DNA of 64,000 bases from Diphasiastrum complanatum (lineage: Eukaryota > Streptophyta > Lycopodiopsida > Lycopodiales > Lycopodiaceae). Positions 22,914-34,264 of this stretch are shown here, piece after piece. Under the pieces are notes generated by a model. The model worked only from the letters and a program-made list of their open reading frames with translations. It searched no databases and was not told the DNA's origin. The stretch spans positions 72,659,074-72,723,073 of the forward strand of contig CM055092.1 of NCBI GenBank assembly GCA_029204225.1, read 5' to 3'. Every line of letters starts with the position of its first letter. Positions within the stretch are counted from its first letter, which is position 1. Both the position numbers and the translations under genes were made by a program.

Positions 22914-23725
22914 AGATTGAATTCTACAAATTATGCTATTTGGAAGGTTAGGATGGAGTCACTCTTGGTGCTCCAAGATGTTTATGGGTTATTGATTGAA
23001 GATGAAGATGAACCTCTAGGTGCATCAGAGTTAGCTAGATACAAGAAGAAATCTAGTCTTGCACTTTATTGTGTGAAGATGAATGTGAGCAATGATTTGT
23101 TGAGAGAAGTATCAGCATGTACTAGTGCTAAAGAGGCTTGGGAGTCTTTAAAATCAATCTATGAATCTAGTAGCACTTCAAGAGTACTCATGCTTAGAAA
23201 TCAGATTTTGCAAAGCATGAGGAGAAGTGAGGAGAGTGCACAAGATTATGTACTCAGAATCAAGTCTCTAAATAGGGAGTTGGCTTCCATTGGAGAGAAG
23301 ATTCATGATGGAGAGCTTGTACAAATTCTCCTTAATGGTCTAGGAGATGACTTTGCAATTTTTGCCATCCAAGACACTTTGCCAACTATAAAAAAACTTC
23401 ACAGTGTATTACTGGCTGGAGAGTGTAGGATGCTCCACACAAGGCAAGAATGAGTTCATTGTCTTTGCCAGATGGAGATGAGAAAGCCAATTTCTCATTC
23501 AAGGGAAAAAAGAAGACCAATGGAAAGAAGAAGCATTTTAAGGAGGCCAAAGAAGAGGATGATGCATCAAGCACAAAGGACAAGTCAAAGCAAAAATGCT
23601 TCTTTTGTGGAAAGAAGAAGCATTATGCATCCGAATGCTACAAGAGGCTAAGAGAAAAGAGGAGGAGGACAAACAAGGGAACCTTGCATATGAAGAGGAT
23701 GGAGATGTGGAGATCTCATCTTTGA
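22914..23725 (+). pseudogene. Copia (family A) gag with intact zinc knuckle
   Basis: Positions 22,914-23,453 encode a well-preserved UBN2-type copia gag: NSTNYAIWKVRMESLLVLQD, AKEAWESLKSIYESSS, LRNQILQSMRRSEES and LVQILLNGLGDDF. It assembles the virus-like particle in family members. After a stop at 23,453 another frame (23,450-23,725) adds a Lys-rich segment and the knuckle CFFCGKKKHYASEC, an intact CX2CX4HX4C. The start is not a strong ATG; the conserved N-terminal motif begins at RLNSTNYAIW, so the true start may lie slightly upstream. Protease follows in a third frame. Confidence 0.88.
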
Positions 23726-24190
23726 TGGCATCTACATCCACTCCAACAAGCAACAAGAACTCAAAGGACACTTGGTGGATTGATAGTGAGGCTAGCTCCC
23801 ACATGACATTCCAAAAGGACACATTCTCAACATTACACTTTTTTAATGGTGCTAATACATTTGTTTTTTTAGCAAATGATCAAGAATGTAGGATAGATGG
23901 TATTGGTACCATCTCAATAAGTCTAGAATCTAGCAAAGGATGGATCTAGACAATGTCCTTTTTGTACCATCAATCACCAAGAGCTTGCTTAGTGTTGGAC
24001 AACTAATGGATGATGGTTTTCACTTCAAGCATGGAGTTTGTTCCATCATGAAGAATGATATTTTCATAGCAAATGGTGTTAAACAAAGTAGTTTGTTTAA
24101 GTTGGATGCTAAAATTTCTATGTCAAAAGAGGAAATCATTCATTCAATATACACTCTTTTTCTCATATACCAAGTAGTGATGATAAGATG
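23596..24190 (+). pseudogene. Copia (family A) protease and pre-integrase remnant
   Basis: The frame gives DTWWIDSEASSHMTFQKDTF, where the protease DSGA has become DSEA, and DQECRIDGIGTISISLES. After one stop it continues DLDNVLFVPSITKSLLSVGQ and FHFKHGVCSIMKNDIFIANG. The GAG-pre-integrase LWH motif and the integrase core are absent: at about 24,190 the sequence jumps to short integrase and linker pieces. Confidence 0.85.
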
Positions 24191-25282
24191 CATAAAACAT
24201 TCTTAGATGTTTATACAAGAGATGCTTGGATCCATCTAGTATCTTGTGTGAATGAGAGTGAGATCAACAAACTTGGTGTCAATGATCTTGCAAAGACTGA
24301 GGAGGAGCAACAAAGTGATGGAGATCTTGAGGATCCACCTAAAAGATCAAGTGCTCCAAGAAGATCCACAAAGGCAAGGGCCGAGCCTCCAAGGCTCACT
24401 TATCTTGGAAAAGGTAAGCAAGGAGAAGATTCTCAACCATTCACTTTCAACACTCTTCTTACTTCAATGCTTGATGAACCATTTTGCTATGAGATCTACA
24501 TGAGGCAAACCGAGGTATGCTATAAGAACTACATGAGGCAACTTGAGGGCTTCATCAAGAAGGAAGTTGAAGATAAGATGTGTAATGACTCATTTAAGAA
24601 CAAGTTTTTATGTCTTAGTGAGCTAAAAATTGCTATGAACCAATTAAGAGTAAATTGGTTGTTTGATCAAATGAGTGCTCTCGGATTTTGGAAGAGCAAG
24701 AATGAGTTAATCACTCATTTTTTTTGAAAAATGTGTTTTTTCTTTTGGAGAGGCAAATTGTAAGCTTCTTATGAGAATAAGTGAAACATCCTTGAAGGAT
24801 ACTTATATCCATAAGCAAGTATGTAGCCTCATGAAGTTCAAGATCACTTGTGATTACAAGATTGGGAAAATCATGCTTACTTTTGATGGTTTGTGGACTA
24901 GTCATTTTAGCATGATAAATCTTGGTTATAGTAGCAAATACATGTTTTGTGATCTTGATCAATGTGATTACAAGACATGGAGACATCAGATTTCCTTCAA
25001 AGAGAAGCATCAGATCAAGGAGAAGCAAGATTCAAGTTCATGCATCTTCACTCAACATGGAAGAAATCAAGTGCAAAGGTGCAAGGAAGAACCAAGACTC
25101 TTCAATTCATCTTGGAGGAGATCAAGATCAAAGAAGCTCTATCTTGGATATGGTGATAGATCATGTCATCATCTTTGGGGGCTGATCAGTCATCTAATAA
25201 ACCTGAATATAATTCATTTTTTATGTTAAGATCAGGTCTTAGAATTGTATATAGATACTTTATTGTTTCCAAGGCTAGATTT
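24190..25282 (+). pseudogene. Copia (family A) internal deletion product: linker and unassigned 3' part
   Basis: Positions 24,250-24,560 carry the linker NDLAKTEEEQQSDGDLEDPP and PPRLTYLGKGKQGED, the same as in the element at 1,000-1,200, and a short RT echo, MRQLEGFIKKEVEDKM. Integrase, most RT and RNase H are missing. From 24,590 to 25,280 frames of 50-150 aa exist but show no known motif. The segment ends at a polypurine tract. Confidence 0.7.
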
Positions 25283-25780
25283 GAGGAGGAGTGTGAAAAA
25301 TAGCCCATTTTTGCAAATCTAGCCATGTAGAACTTTGTAAATATTGTGTATAATTGGGTTCCACACATGGAAGGCCAAGATGCCACATGGCAACCCACTA
25401 CTAATGTAGGTTAGGTCAAGTCAAGAGAGCTGTTCATGTCTATTTGGTGGTCATCCTTACTTTATACGACCTACACCTAAGTTTAATGTGAAAATTTAAC
25501 CAACTACCTACCAAGCATAATTCTAGGATCTAGGCTAGGGTTTCATTTTAGGGCAAGAAGAGTGAGTTTACTTCCTTATTACATGCTGGAAATACACCTA
25601 ACTTCAAGAAGGAAGTCGAATTTGCTATGTATTCCAAGCTCCCATAGTGAGAAGATAGAATATTTTTGGAGCTCATTGGCAATCTCAAGGAGTTCACTAT
25701 GTACATTGAGTTTTTGGGATCCAAATGAAACCAAATCAATTTCTACTTGTTTCTCAGGTTGAAGGCTGTATTACAGTGTT
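25283..25780 (+). repeat. Polypurine tract and family A LTR
   Basis: GAGGAGGAG (25,283-25,291) precedes TGTGAAAAATAGCC. The first about 150 bp of this LTR (GCAAATCTAGCCATGTAG, GGTTCCACACATGGAA, AAGATGCCACATGG) match 45,100-45,249 on the minus strand. The end is not defined. Confidence 0.65.
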
Positions 25781-26700
25781 GTAAAGCTGACTCGGGTGCA
25801 CCCAACGTGCCCTGTAAGACTCTAAGGGGTGACACTCCCTAAGGTCCCAGAGCAAGTTAGAACGTCAAGGACTGAGCCTCCGACCTGTGGTGAGCCAGTC
25901 AAGTAGTCACAAGTCATGAGCTAGCTCTGGAGCTCGAGTCATGGCCTAGTCAGGAAGCAAGTTGATTCTGCCACCGGAACGGCTCCCGGGACCCATGTCC
26001 GGGAGCCAGACTGATTCTGCCAGGCTTGCCAGGCTTAATCAGCAAAATAAAAACTAAGTCCCAAAAAGCGTGCTTTACCAGAAAGCACTATGTTTCAGAA
26101 CAGAGGGGGTGCGCCGAATCACAGCAGAACTATAGGGGGAGTCCGGCAGACAGAAACTTGGGCAGCTCAACCAGCGCCAGGAATCCAGTCGCCAGGTCTC
26201 AGCTCCCTCTACCAGCACGAGCCAGGCACAATGCCCAGCACGTGTTGGTGGCCCCGAGACCGGTCAGTCTATGTATGAATGTAACCTCTTCCAAATCTAA
26301 TAAAGTTGATCCTTGGGGATGATTACCATTTCGGTTTCGCCTTCGGGACTGGTCCAAGTGGAAGGACCCTTACTACAACCTTTTTGCGTCGCTGGCGCCT
26401 AAGGGTCTTTGTCATCGACATGGGGCTTGCCGCTATGCCAATTGGTCAGTTTGGCGACCACTATGCCTTGGGTTTCATGTGTGGCTTGTCTTTGCCTTTG
26501 GTTACCTTTTGGGGACGGATTCTGAGTTGGCTTTCGGGTTGGTTGGGATTCCAGTTTTCTTAAGTCTGAATGGTTAAGCTTGTTACGTTTCTGAGTTGGC
26601 TTTTACGTAAGTGCACGATGGATGAATGTTAGACTTAAGCGCGTGTTGGGGAAACCGCTCAAGTCCAGGTGCCCTTTGAGGCGCCGACGCAACATACAGC
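25781..26700 (+). other. GC-rich block with poly(A) signal, origin unknown
   Basis: The composition is clearly more GC-rich than on both sides. It contains inverted CGGCTCCCGGGACCC and TCCGGGAGCC segments near 25,980-26,010 and AATAAA at 26,299. A hydrophobic 85-aa frame lies at 26,306-26,563, but no domain is recognised. It could be the LTR or U3-R of an unrelated element or a captured gene fragment. Confidence 0.35.
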
Positions 26701-27220
26701 CTATAGTACACACATGTGGACTCGGATTTAGGTCTTTGATCTTGTTGATTGATTATCCATACTTGTTATGTGTCAAATTGCTAATCTAGATCAAGATTTA
26801 TTGTCTAATTTTTTGATGCATTGTTAAGCAAGCACATAATCTCTCTTGTGGATCTTCTAAGATCCATTTTTGGTCCTTAAACTACTTTACTTTCACAAAA
26901 TTTGGTGATGAACCAAGCATTGAAGCTACTTCTTGTCAATTTGGATCTTTAATCTTGTATGCTTGAATTTTGCACTCTCTCTCTCTAACTCGTGGAGGAG
27001 GCTATGCTAATGCATTAATTTCTTTGTACTTCCATCATTCTTTATGAAAGTTACTAGTATTTGATCACTAGCATGCTAGATTGTGGTTTAGTCATAAATT
27101 CTCGAACTAGATCTTGATACTCAATCTAGAATCAGGTTATGTGCTAAACACAAAGCTTAATAAGATCATTCACAATTGGAATTGGAATTCCACACGTGTG
27201 AAACTTTTGGATTTTCATCA
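26701..27220 (+). repeat. LTR fragment related to the solo LTR at 18,973
   Basis: GAGGCTATGCTAATGCATTAA, GCATGCTAGATTGTGGTTTA and CCACACGTGTGAAA match 19,540-19,750 in order. It ends TTTTCATCA at 27,220, corresponding to the solo LTR end TTTTGTCA. The 5' part is missing or diverged. Confidence 0.6.
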
Positions 27221-29281
27221 GGGATGAGAGGAGCGTGATCTAGTCCCCTGTCCCAACATGTGTGCTCCCTTTCTCTCCCTCAAACATGCTTGGAACTTTC
27301 TCTCTCTTGATGCAAGAAAGAGACGTGTGAGAGGCTGTTCCCATGTCTATATAGATCTGGAAAAAAAAAGTAGAGTTGATATTTCAAAGTTACTATAAGC
27401 TAGGTGGTTCTCCTTAAATCAAGCAAAATCATGGCGAGGCAATGGCACCAAGTTAGGACTCAAAGAGGTGGGGGGTTATCATGCATTTATTGGTTGATCT
27501 AGGGTGATGTGTCATTCCCCACACATGCCAAACTTGTTGAGTCAGCATACCAAGTTAAGATATACTTGATCTATAAAGATATTATTATAAATAATCCAAT
27601 CTTGATGAGAGATCTTGATTTTGAGACATATCCTTAGTTTTTCACTATTTGTGTTGTGATTTTTTGCATTGAATGTTATCAATGAGTAATGTACTATAAT
27701 CTATGCTCATTGTCCGTACATTGACAATATTTCACATGTGTGAGGCTGCCCTTGAAGTATATTGATCATTAATCAAGTTGTTCTTGCCTTTTAGATGCAT
27801 TGTTTGATTTAGGTTTAAATCTACACATTAGAATTGAGATCGATCTATCTAATTAAAAACCAACACCACTTGTGGATTGTTTGTAGATCCAATTAAGGTC
27901 CAAAATTTTCGGATTTTCACAATTACTATGCCTATTAAATTTGAGCACCTTAAATAATATTCTTGAGCTTTATCACACTCAATTTTAATGGCACAGTCAA
28001 TTCAACTCAAATTATGTACATTTATTTCATAACATATAAAACATAAAATTTAGCATTTCAATTGAGTACAGTAAATTCTAATTTGTCAAATTTGTGCTTT
28101 GTAACTGATGGAAGAGTCGTCGACGTCGCTAGCTCTCTGTGATCACTACTGGTGAGAGGTGTCGATGTTGCTAGTTCTCTATTCTAGTTGTGGATCCTTC
28201 AACTTCGGATCTCCGGACAACTCTGATGCAGCTGTTGTGGATCTGGGAAGTTGAGGACAATAGAGACTTCGATCACTTCGAAGTCGGAGCTGGTCGAGAT
28301 TCACCAATATGAGCTCAAATGGAGCCGATTTGTCAGACAAAGCTACTACTTCATTCCGCGATCAGAGATCCTCCGGCTATAGATAGCTACTACTAATCTG
28401 ATGTCAAATTAAGCATAGTAAGTAATGTCAGATGACAGCGGAAGTATGTCTACCATTGAATTGAATAATTAACACAAAGCATTCAAAGATTGCACACACA
28501 TAGATCAATAGGAACTACTAGTTGTCTATATTAACAATATCAAGTATACAGCTTACGATTCCTTGAACGCGTTGTCTGTTTCCCAGATCAGCACGTGGAG
28601 GTATCTCCCTTACCAGTGACTAGCTATTGCTAGTGCTTAAACTTAGGTCTGATAATATGCATCTGCTACTGCAAGAATGCATTTGTCGACCTTTTTCACA
28701 CACACTCTCTGTTTATATTTCTTTTAGCTAAGCATTACAAGATAGTTTATGCTTAAAACATAACTAACTATTTTTTGCTACTCCGCTTAACTACACGGGC
28801 TTAATGGTTGAGTCGTGACATTCAAACTGTCACGCTCATTGAGCTCTGATGATGTAATCGACATTTGATGTGTCTAGCTCAACTTTTGGATTTACTCATA
28901 GTTGGGGTTGAGTCCTCGTCAGGGACTCCTTGGCATCGGGCACTTCGGTCTCTTGTGCCTTGGTTTTCCTTTGTTGCCTTCGGAGACTTCGGCCACTTTG
29001 GCATCGTTGATGACTTGGATTGAAGCTGGTGCCTTGGCAACTCGTTGGCATCGGGGACTCGACTGAGTCGGGGCCTTCGGTTGTGTCGATGACTTCGATT
29101 GCTGCCTATGTAGGAAATCCGTTTATTTTTGTAGGTATGAACTCACAAGCTAAAAGTGCTTTGTGGGTAGAAACACTAAGTTTATTCAGTAACTTGGACA
29201 ATAACTAGTCTAGAATCAATTATCTTTTCGACTATTGGTAATTGCATAAGCAAGATCATAGATATATTAATGTCATTCCGT
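27221..29281. other. Unassigned LTR-like and low-complexity sequence
   Basis: There is no protein motif. 27,340-27,360 has a TATA-like TCTATATAGATC. 27,734 has CACATGTGTGAGG, as in family A LTRs. 28,900-29,100 repeats short units such as CTTCGG and GGCATCGG. It probably consists of decayed LTRs. Confidence 0.35.
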
Positions 29282-29286
29282 TACAT

Positions 29287-29786
29287 TGTCATGTACTTTT
29301 AGTACATCAGTGCTTTTCGGCAATATAATATCCATTGTAAGCTTTGCAGGCCCAAAAGGAGCTATTAGCCTTAAGAACAAGGCGGTTCCCTCTTTAGGCC
29401 CTTCAAAGTAACTAATAAGGATAATAGGCCAATAAGAGCCCAATGTAGTTTAAGTATCCCTCAAGATAGTTAAGTTAAGTTAAGAGCATGGTCTACAACT
29501 AGGCAAGAGATATCATTTGTGGATCTTTTGGCTCATTTGCAAGTGAGAGCTTCTAGTTTCCTTGTGAATGTGAGCCATAGGGATCTCCATTGCTAGGTCT
29601 CATGTGCCTATCCACATGAATCAATGTACCATTTCCATTGATTGTACTCTTTCTTTCATTGCTAATGTGATTCCATTGAGATCTCATTGTTTCTAGCTTT
29701 CTATTGATATGTTATGTCTTGTTATCTTCTTGCTTCTAGCTATACTTCATTGCTATTGCTATTAGTTTGGGATTTGACACACGAGA
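29287..29786 (+). repeat. C1 5' LTR
   Basis: It starts TGTCATGTACTTTTAG and corresponds along its whole length to the C2 LTRs at 34,265-34,780 and 39,608-40,130. The end is placed by that alignment; the terminal dinucleotide is GA where C2 has CA. Confidence 0.85.
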
Positions 29787-29791
29787 TTTCT

Positions 29792-29804
29792 TGGTATCAA
29801 AGCA
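29792..29804 (+). other. C1 primer-binding site, tRNA-iMet type
   Basis: TGGTATCAAAGCA lies 5 bp after the LTR end and matches the initiator tRNA-Met complement with small changes. C2 has TGGTATTAGAGC in the same place. Confidence 0.75.
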
Positions 29805-30592
29805 TAGATCCTAAATCCATGATGGTTCTATGTGAATTTTATTAGATTTGATAAGTTTATTGCATTTGTAGCTTTCTTTTTTACTTTAACTTTGAATTTT
29901 TTTAGTTATGTTCAGATGAATTTTCAGCATTCAATTTCGTCTTTCATTTCTAATTTGATTTCATAGCTTTGTAGAGCTTTGGCTTAGCTTTCATTTGCAC
30001 TAATTTGCAAGGCATTTAGATAAGAAATGCAAAAGTTATTGGACTTTTCCCAAAAGCTATCAAAATAGCACTTGATTTGAATTTTTCAGATTTGATCTAA
30101 GTTTTTACTTCAAATTTCTTTACATAAGATTTTAGAGCATTGTTTTAGCTTTGATCTAATTTATCTGGCAGGTCATTTGGATCAATATCCAAAAAGTTAT
30201 GACAAATCTTGTTTTTTAGCTCTAGTTTAGCTAATTTTCTTTCTTCAAAACTTTCAGACCTGTTCTATGGTTAATTCGACCTACCAAATCATATTCAATC
30301 ATTGATTTGATACTATAATCTGATAGAGCTTTTTGTTTTTCTTTTGTTTTTCTTTTCAAAGGTACTGAGTTTGTGTGATTTGGATTAATATTGGGAAAGT
30401 TATGATCAAATTAGTGGAGATGGGCTAGAATTGCCAAAAATTTGAATTTTTTTTTGTAATTTTTTCCAAGTGAGAGAGAATCACTTCAAAGTTTCAACTC
30501 TGAAGTTTCAATTATATTTTTTCTGATTCTTCATTTTGAAGTTCTAATTCCTACCTTTCCCAGCCCTAATCCCCTCCTGACCTAAACATACG

Positions 30593-30615
30593 CCCTAACC
30601 TAACCTAACCTAAGG
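30593..30615 (+). repeat. Telomere-like CCTAA repeats in the C1 leader
   Basis: CCCTAACC followed by three more CTAAC-type units. C2 has the matching AGGGTTAGGGTTAGG at 39,127-39,150 in the same leader context, so the tract belongs to the element and does not mark a chromosome end. Confidence 0.6.
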
Positions 30616-31450
30616 TCGTGCTACACCTCTCTCTCTACACTCTATCTCGGTCACCTTATTCTCCTTCGGTAGAGATCCAAACAATCGGTCGCCTTCCTTC
30701 CTTCGGCTCTCAATTACGTTCTCTTCCTCAACTCGTGATGCGGCTGCCTCTGCTTTTGCAGCTAACCTTGCTTTCAGAGTCAAATCTCGTTTTCGTTTTT
30801 CGGCAAGTTCCTCACGCTCTTGCTGGCATAGTCTTTCACTTTCCTCCTGAGCCATGAATCGGATCTGTGCAAAAAAAATCATTATGTCTTCCTTCTTGAA
30901 TCGCTCCAAAGTACCCAAGAGTGCTCCAAGCATTCTATGGTTCCTCTTAGCCAGACTGGGATCTTCTCCCAACAGATAATGATTATTCCCACACCAGCCA
31001 AAAACACAGAGATAAGCCCACCCCAGAACTCACTGATTCAACTTCTGATGCCTTCCACCACTGCCAATCGCCTCAACCCGAATGTAAATTCACAGACAAA
31101 CACGTCTGCTGGATCCGAATCCGCAAACAAAAGCAAAAACCCGACGCTACCATAGAAGTTGTTCTCCTTTTTGTACATGTGCATACATCCGCTCTTTCCA
31201 AAAGAGCATCCATCCTGACATAATTCCCTCTTTCTCGGTCTTGTCACTTAGCTACTCGGTTTGCTCCAACTTCTGTAATCAGACAAAATATTCATTGATT
31301 ACACAAAGGTATCTGAATTGACTCCTAACCAGCGATCTTCCCTGTTTACTTCGTTTGGAAAGGTGGGCTGCAGGACGATCATTAGCTACGTCTGCAGCAT
31401 TGTAACCTGCTTGCCTTTCCGCCTTGTTCTCTCTGGACTTTGATCGTCGG
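30610..31450 (-). pseudogene. Captured host gene fragment: pinin (PNN) domain, antisense within C1
   Basis: Pinin is a nuclear splicing / exon-junction-associated protein. The minus-strand frame starting near 30,972 reads EDPSLAKRNHRMLGALLG then TLERFKKED. After a short break it gives EESERLCQQEREELAEKRKR and DLTLKARLAAKAE. As I recall the family, these are the hallmark blocks of the plant pinin/SDK/memA domain in the right order. Between them lies TTTTTTTTGCACAG, which looks like an intron 3' end, so genomic DNA seems to have been copied and the intron core lost. The C-terminal 45 aa diverge. Minus-strand pieces at 31,330-31,450 may be more of the gene. C2 lacks it. The element and fragment lie in opposite orientation; function is unlikely. 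Confidence 0.75.
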
Positions 31451-31507
31451 CATTGACAGCAGAAGATGAAATCACTTTGGACTGAAGCTGCTTACCCTCC
31501 ATTTAGT

Positions 31508-31512
<5 letters not shown>

Positions 31513-31558
<46 letters not shown>
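31513..31558 (+). repeat. (CT)n microsatellite in the C1 leader
   Basis: About 23 CT units, followed by more CT-rich sequence with repeated GTTCGGTCGAGAT. The C2 leader carries an equivalent GA/CT-rich section at 38,300-38,445. Confidence 0.9.
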
Positions 31559-31559
<1 letters not shown>

Positions 31560-31714
31560 TTCGTCTCTCTCCTACGTTCACTCAGTTCGGTCGAGATCCC
31601 TTAAGCCCTCTCTCTCTCTCTCCTTCATTCAGTTGAGAGTTCGGTCGAGATTCCATTCCACCTCATCATCATTCAGTCGAGATTTTGTCTGACTCGGTTG
31701 AGATTCCGGTCACT

Positions 31715-32070
31715 TCCCTGGGGCCAGAGAAAATAAAGAATTTTATATTTTGTTCTTGTTTTTTTTGAAGGAATATATTTGGGGGGGGGGGGGGGTTGCC
31801 CGAGGGCACACAGTCTTCCGCGGGCGGAATGGTCGAGGAGCCAGCCCTTCCCTGCCGTGAATTCCGTTTTTACATTTTTTTTTCTTTTTTTTGGACGTAA
31901 TTTTTTTTTACACGCACCTTCCGGGCGGAAGGTGCATGTAAAAAACGTAAAAAATTTTACGTGCACCTTCCGGTGTCCGGAAGGTGCCTGTAAAAAAAAA
32001 ATTGTTAAAAAAAAATTTGCCCCACAGATTACGTTCTGTGAGGCATCACCATTTCCTTTGTAAAAATTTA
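31715..32070 (+). repeat. Poly-G tract with two strong hairpins, probable inserted repeat
   Basis: A run of about 15 G near 31,782 is followed by TTGCCCGAGGGCA. Two palindromes come next: GCACCTTCCG/CGGAAGGTGC (31,914-31,935) and GCACCTTCCGG/CCGGAAGGTGC (31,963-31,987). Both are flanked by TTTTAC and GTAAAA. The matching place in C2 lacks it. A related arrangement lies at 56,050-56,445 on the minus strand. Confidence 0.6.
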
Positions 32071-32699
32071 AAAACTGATTTTACGGTTCATTTTTTATGA
32101 GCACATGAAGGTAAAAGTAACAGTCGAAAAAAATTTGTCGTAAATTTTAAAATTTTCACAGTTCTTACAAGTTTTCCTTCGAGCACTCCAATGGTTCATG
32201 GATTCCAAAAATTTATTTAGTTTTAATTTTTTGTTACCGCTTTTTTCTAAGTTTCAATTAATTACTTTTCTTATAATTCTCTTTGAACTTCCATAACTTT
32301 CTTGTTTGAGCTCGGATTCCAATGCAGTAAAAACAAAAAGTGATCATAACGATGAGACGAACACCGAAAAGTTATTGAAATTTTGTAATTATTATTTTAT
32401 ATTTATATTTTTCTTAAAACCCCTTCTTTCTCCCTCAATCAAATTTTCTTGTATATTATTTGCTTATTTTCATATCCTCATATCGTCTCCGTCTGAGCTC
32501 GGAATTGAATACTGTAAAAAGCAAAAGTGCTCAGTTTTATGTGACCTACAAGATTTTGCCTTTTCAATTTCACTCATTGTAGAACTCTGAGTTTTAAGTG
32601 GGTGGAGAAAAGAGTATTTCAGCTATTTATCAAAGTCCATTGCACATAAACTTTAACTTAGGCTTAGTGACACCGTAACTTACCAGTCCTTCAATTGTC
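32071..32699 (+). other. AT-rich C1 leader
   Basis: No gene is seen. Long T runs and blocks resembling the C2 leader at 37,840-38,200 (for example GAGCTCGGATTCCAATGCAG versus the complement of CACTGGGATCCGAGCTC). Confidence 0.45.
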
Positions 32700-34264
32700 A
32701 AGATGGATGTGGATTCCAATTTTGAGTACATAGATGACGGACTTTGAATATGAATATCAATCTAACTATGATTTTGAAGATCAGTATTATGAGTACATTG
32801 ATGATGAATCCAATCATTGCGGTCAACAAATTTACTAGATCAATCAACATAACCCGAGTAGTGGTGTTTATAGCAGTGACAGTGACAATGAGCAACTAAA
32901 TGCACATCAATCAGAACGTCACCATTACCAACATCCTCATGTGGACCAATCTTTCCAGGCTATGGTGGATACAATGATAGTGCAGAGACAATATATCTTT
33001 CACAAGAATTGCTTACATGGATGTGAGAACATGGTTGGACAACTTTGACAGATATTTTTGGTCACATCCAAATAGCGACCATGACAAGATTCAATTTAGA
33101 AGAACAACTATCGACAATGGAAAAGCTTTTTCAACAAATAGATCAGCCAATTTCACCAGCAGCCTTTGATTTCCCATTGAACTCACAAGAGATGGTCAAT
33201 CAACATTTATGCAGTGCTATGGAATGTGCACAGGATCGGCAACATAAATGGAATTCCCAATTTGAACCAAGCAAGACAATTCCAAATGCGAGCACAATGT
33301 CAATGCAAGGACACCGAAAATCAGCTGAGGACAACGAACACGATGCAGAGGATTATGAGGACAATATTTTTGTTTTCAATATTGATTATCAATTGAGCAG
33401 TGCAAAAGCCAATTCAGTCAATGAAGCTGTCAATGAGGCAAATCACTCAAGGACCTCATCTTCCTTGAGATCACAAGAACCATTGCATCACGTTCAGCCA
33501 AAAGACTTGTCTAATACTTCTTGTGAAATGGAATTAATAGACAAGAACAAAACTGATCTACATGAATGTTTCACATTCAATATAGAGGGCACAACGGAAT
33601 GTGATGAAACTGGTAATATACAAGCTGGAAATTGTCCTAGATATGAGATGGGACAAACAATCAAAGATCCATTATATCAAAGTTTCCAATTTGTGGTTCA
33701 AAATATTGGAGTTATCAATATTTTTGAACATGATGATGTAATCTATGAAAGATTTTTCGTAGAGACTTTGAGTGAAAGAGATATCCTCACTCTTTGCAAA
33801 CATCTCATTCACTCGATGTTCTTGAAAATGAATGTCCATCCAGAATATCATTTTTCATTTCTAGAGATGATCAATCAAAACGTATTGGTTCCTATATTGG
33901 GGATTGATCATGCCAATAATTCCTTCATGCAGGATCTTCACAATTCAGATGCAAGGCTTATGGTTATCATTGAAGCATTTGGATTGAACAACAAAGTAAC
34001 TGCCCAACAACATGAAAAAATCTTCAGGCCAGCATAGCCAGATGCAATGCTAAAAATATGATCCTAGATTAATTGGATAGATCATCCAATTATTACGATG
34101 TCGAAGAAGCAAACAAACGAGGATATTTCGATTTATTGTCAAAAAGCAATATGGTGTTTCATCCATCTCTTCTTTGGCCATCTTTTCTCCTTCATGGGAA
34201 CAAGGATTACAGTCTGAAGCTAGCAAAATGGATTCAATTTGATAGCTTTGGATCTGTAATAAAG
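32700..34264 (+). pseudogene. C1 gag remnant and second ORF (330 aa, unknown)
   Basis: A short gag echo, RTWLDNFDRYFWSHPNSDHD, spans 33,025-33,085; it resembles the DDWLTELEAYF start of C2 gag. The open frame 33,045-34,037 encodes 330 aa with an acidic, Asn/His-rich character and no domain I know. From 34,050 broken frames read SKKQTNEDI and FLLHGNKDYSLKLAKWIQFD, matching C2 near 34,900-35,090 (SRKQTKEDIVV, FLHGNKDYSLKLTKWIQFD). C1 and C2 therefore share the same 3' coding end, although most of the gag is deleted here. No protease, RT or integrase motifs were seen. The function is unknown. Confidence 0.6.

Noticed and set aside
26306-26563. 85-aa hydrophobic frame as a membrane protein gene
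   Set aside because: No domain, no homologue known to me, short, and inside a repeat-like GC-rich block.
30593-30615. Interstitial telomere marking a chromosome fusion
   Set aside because: The tract is short, imperfect and present at the matching place in both C elements.
31507-31692. Ser/Leu-rich frame in the CT tract
   Set aside because: It is a translation of the (CT)n microsatellite.
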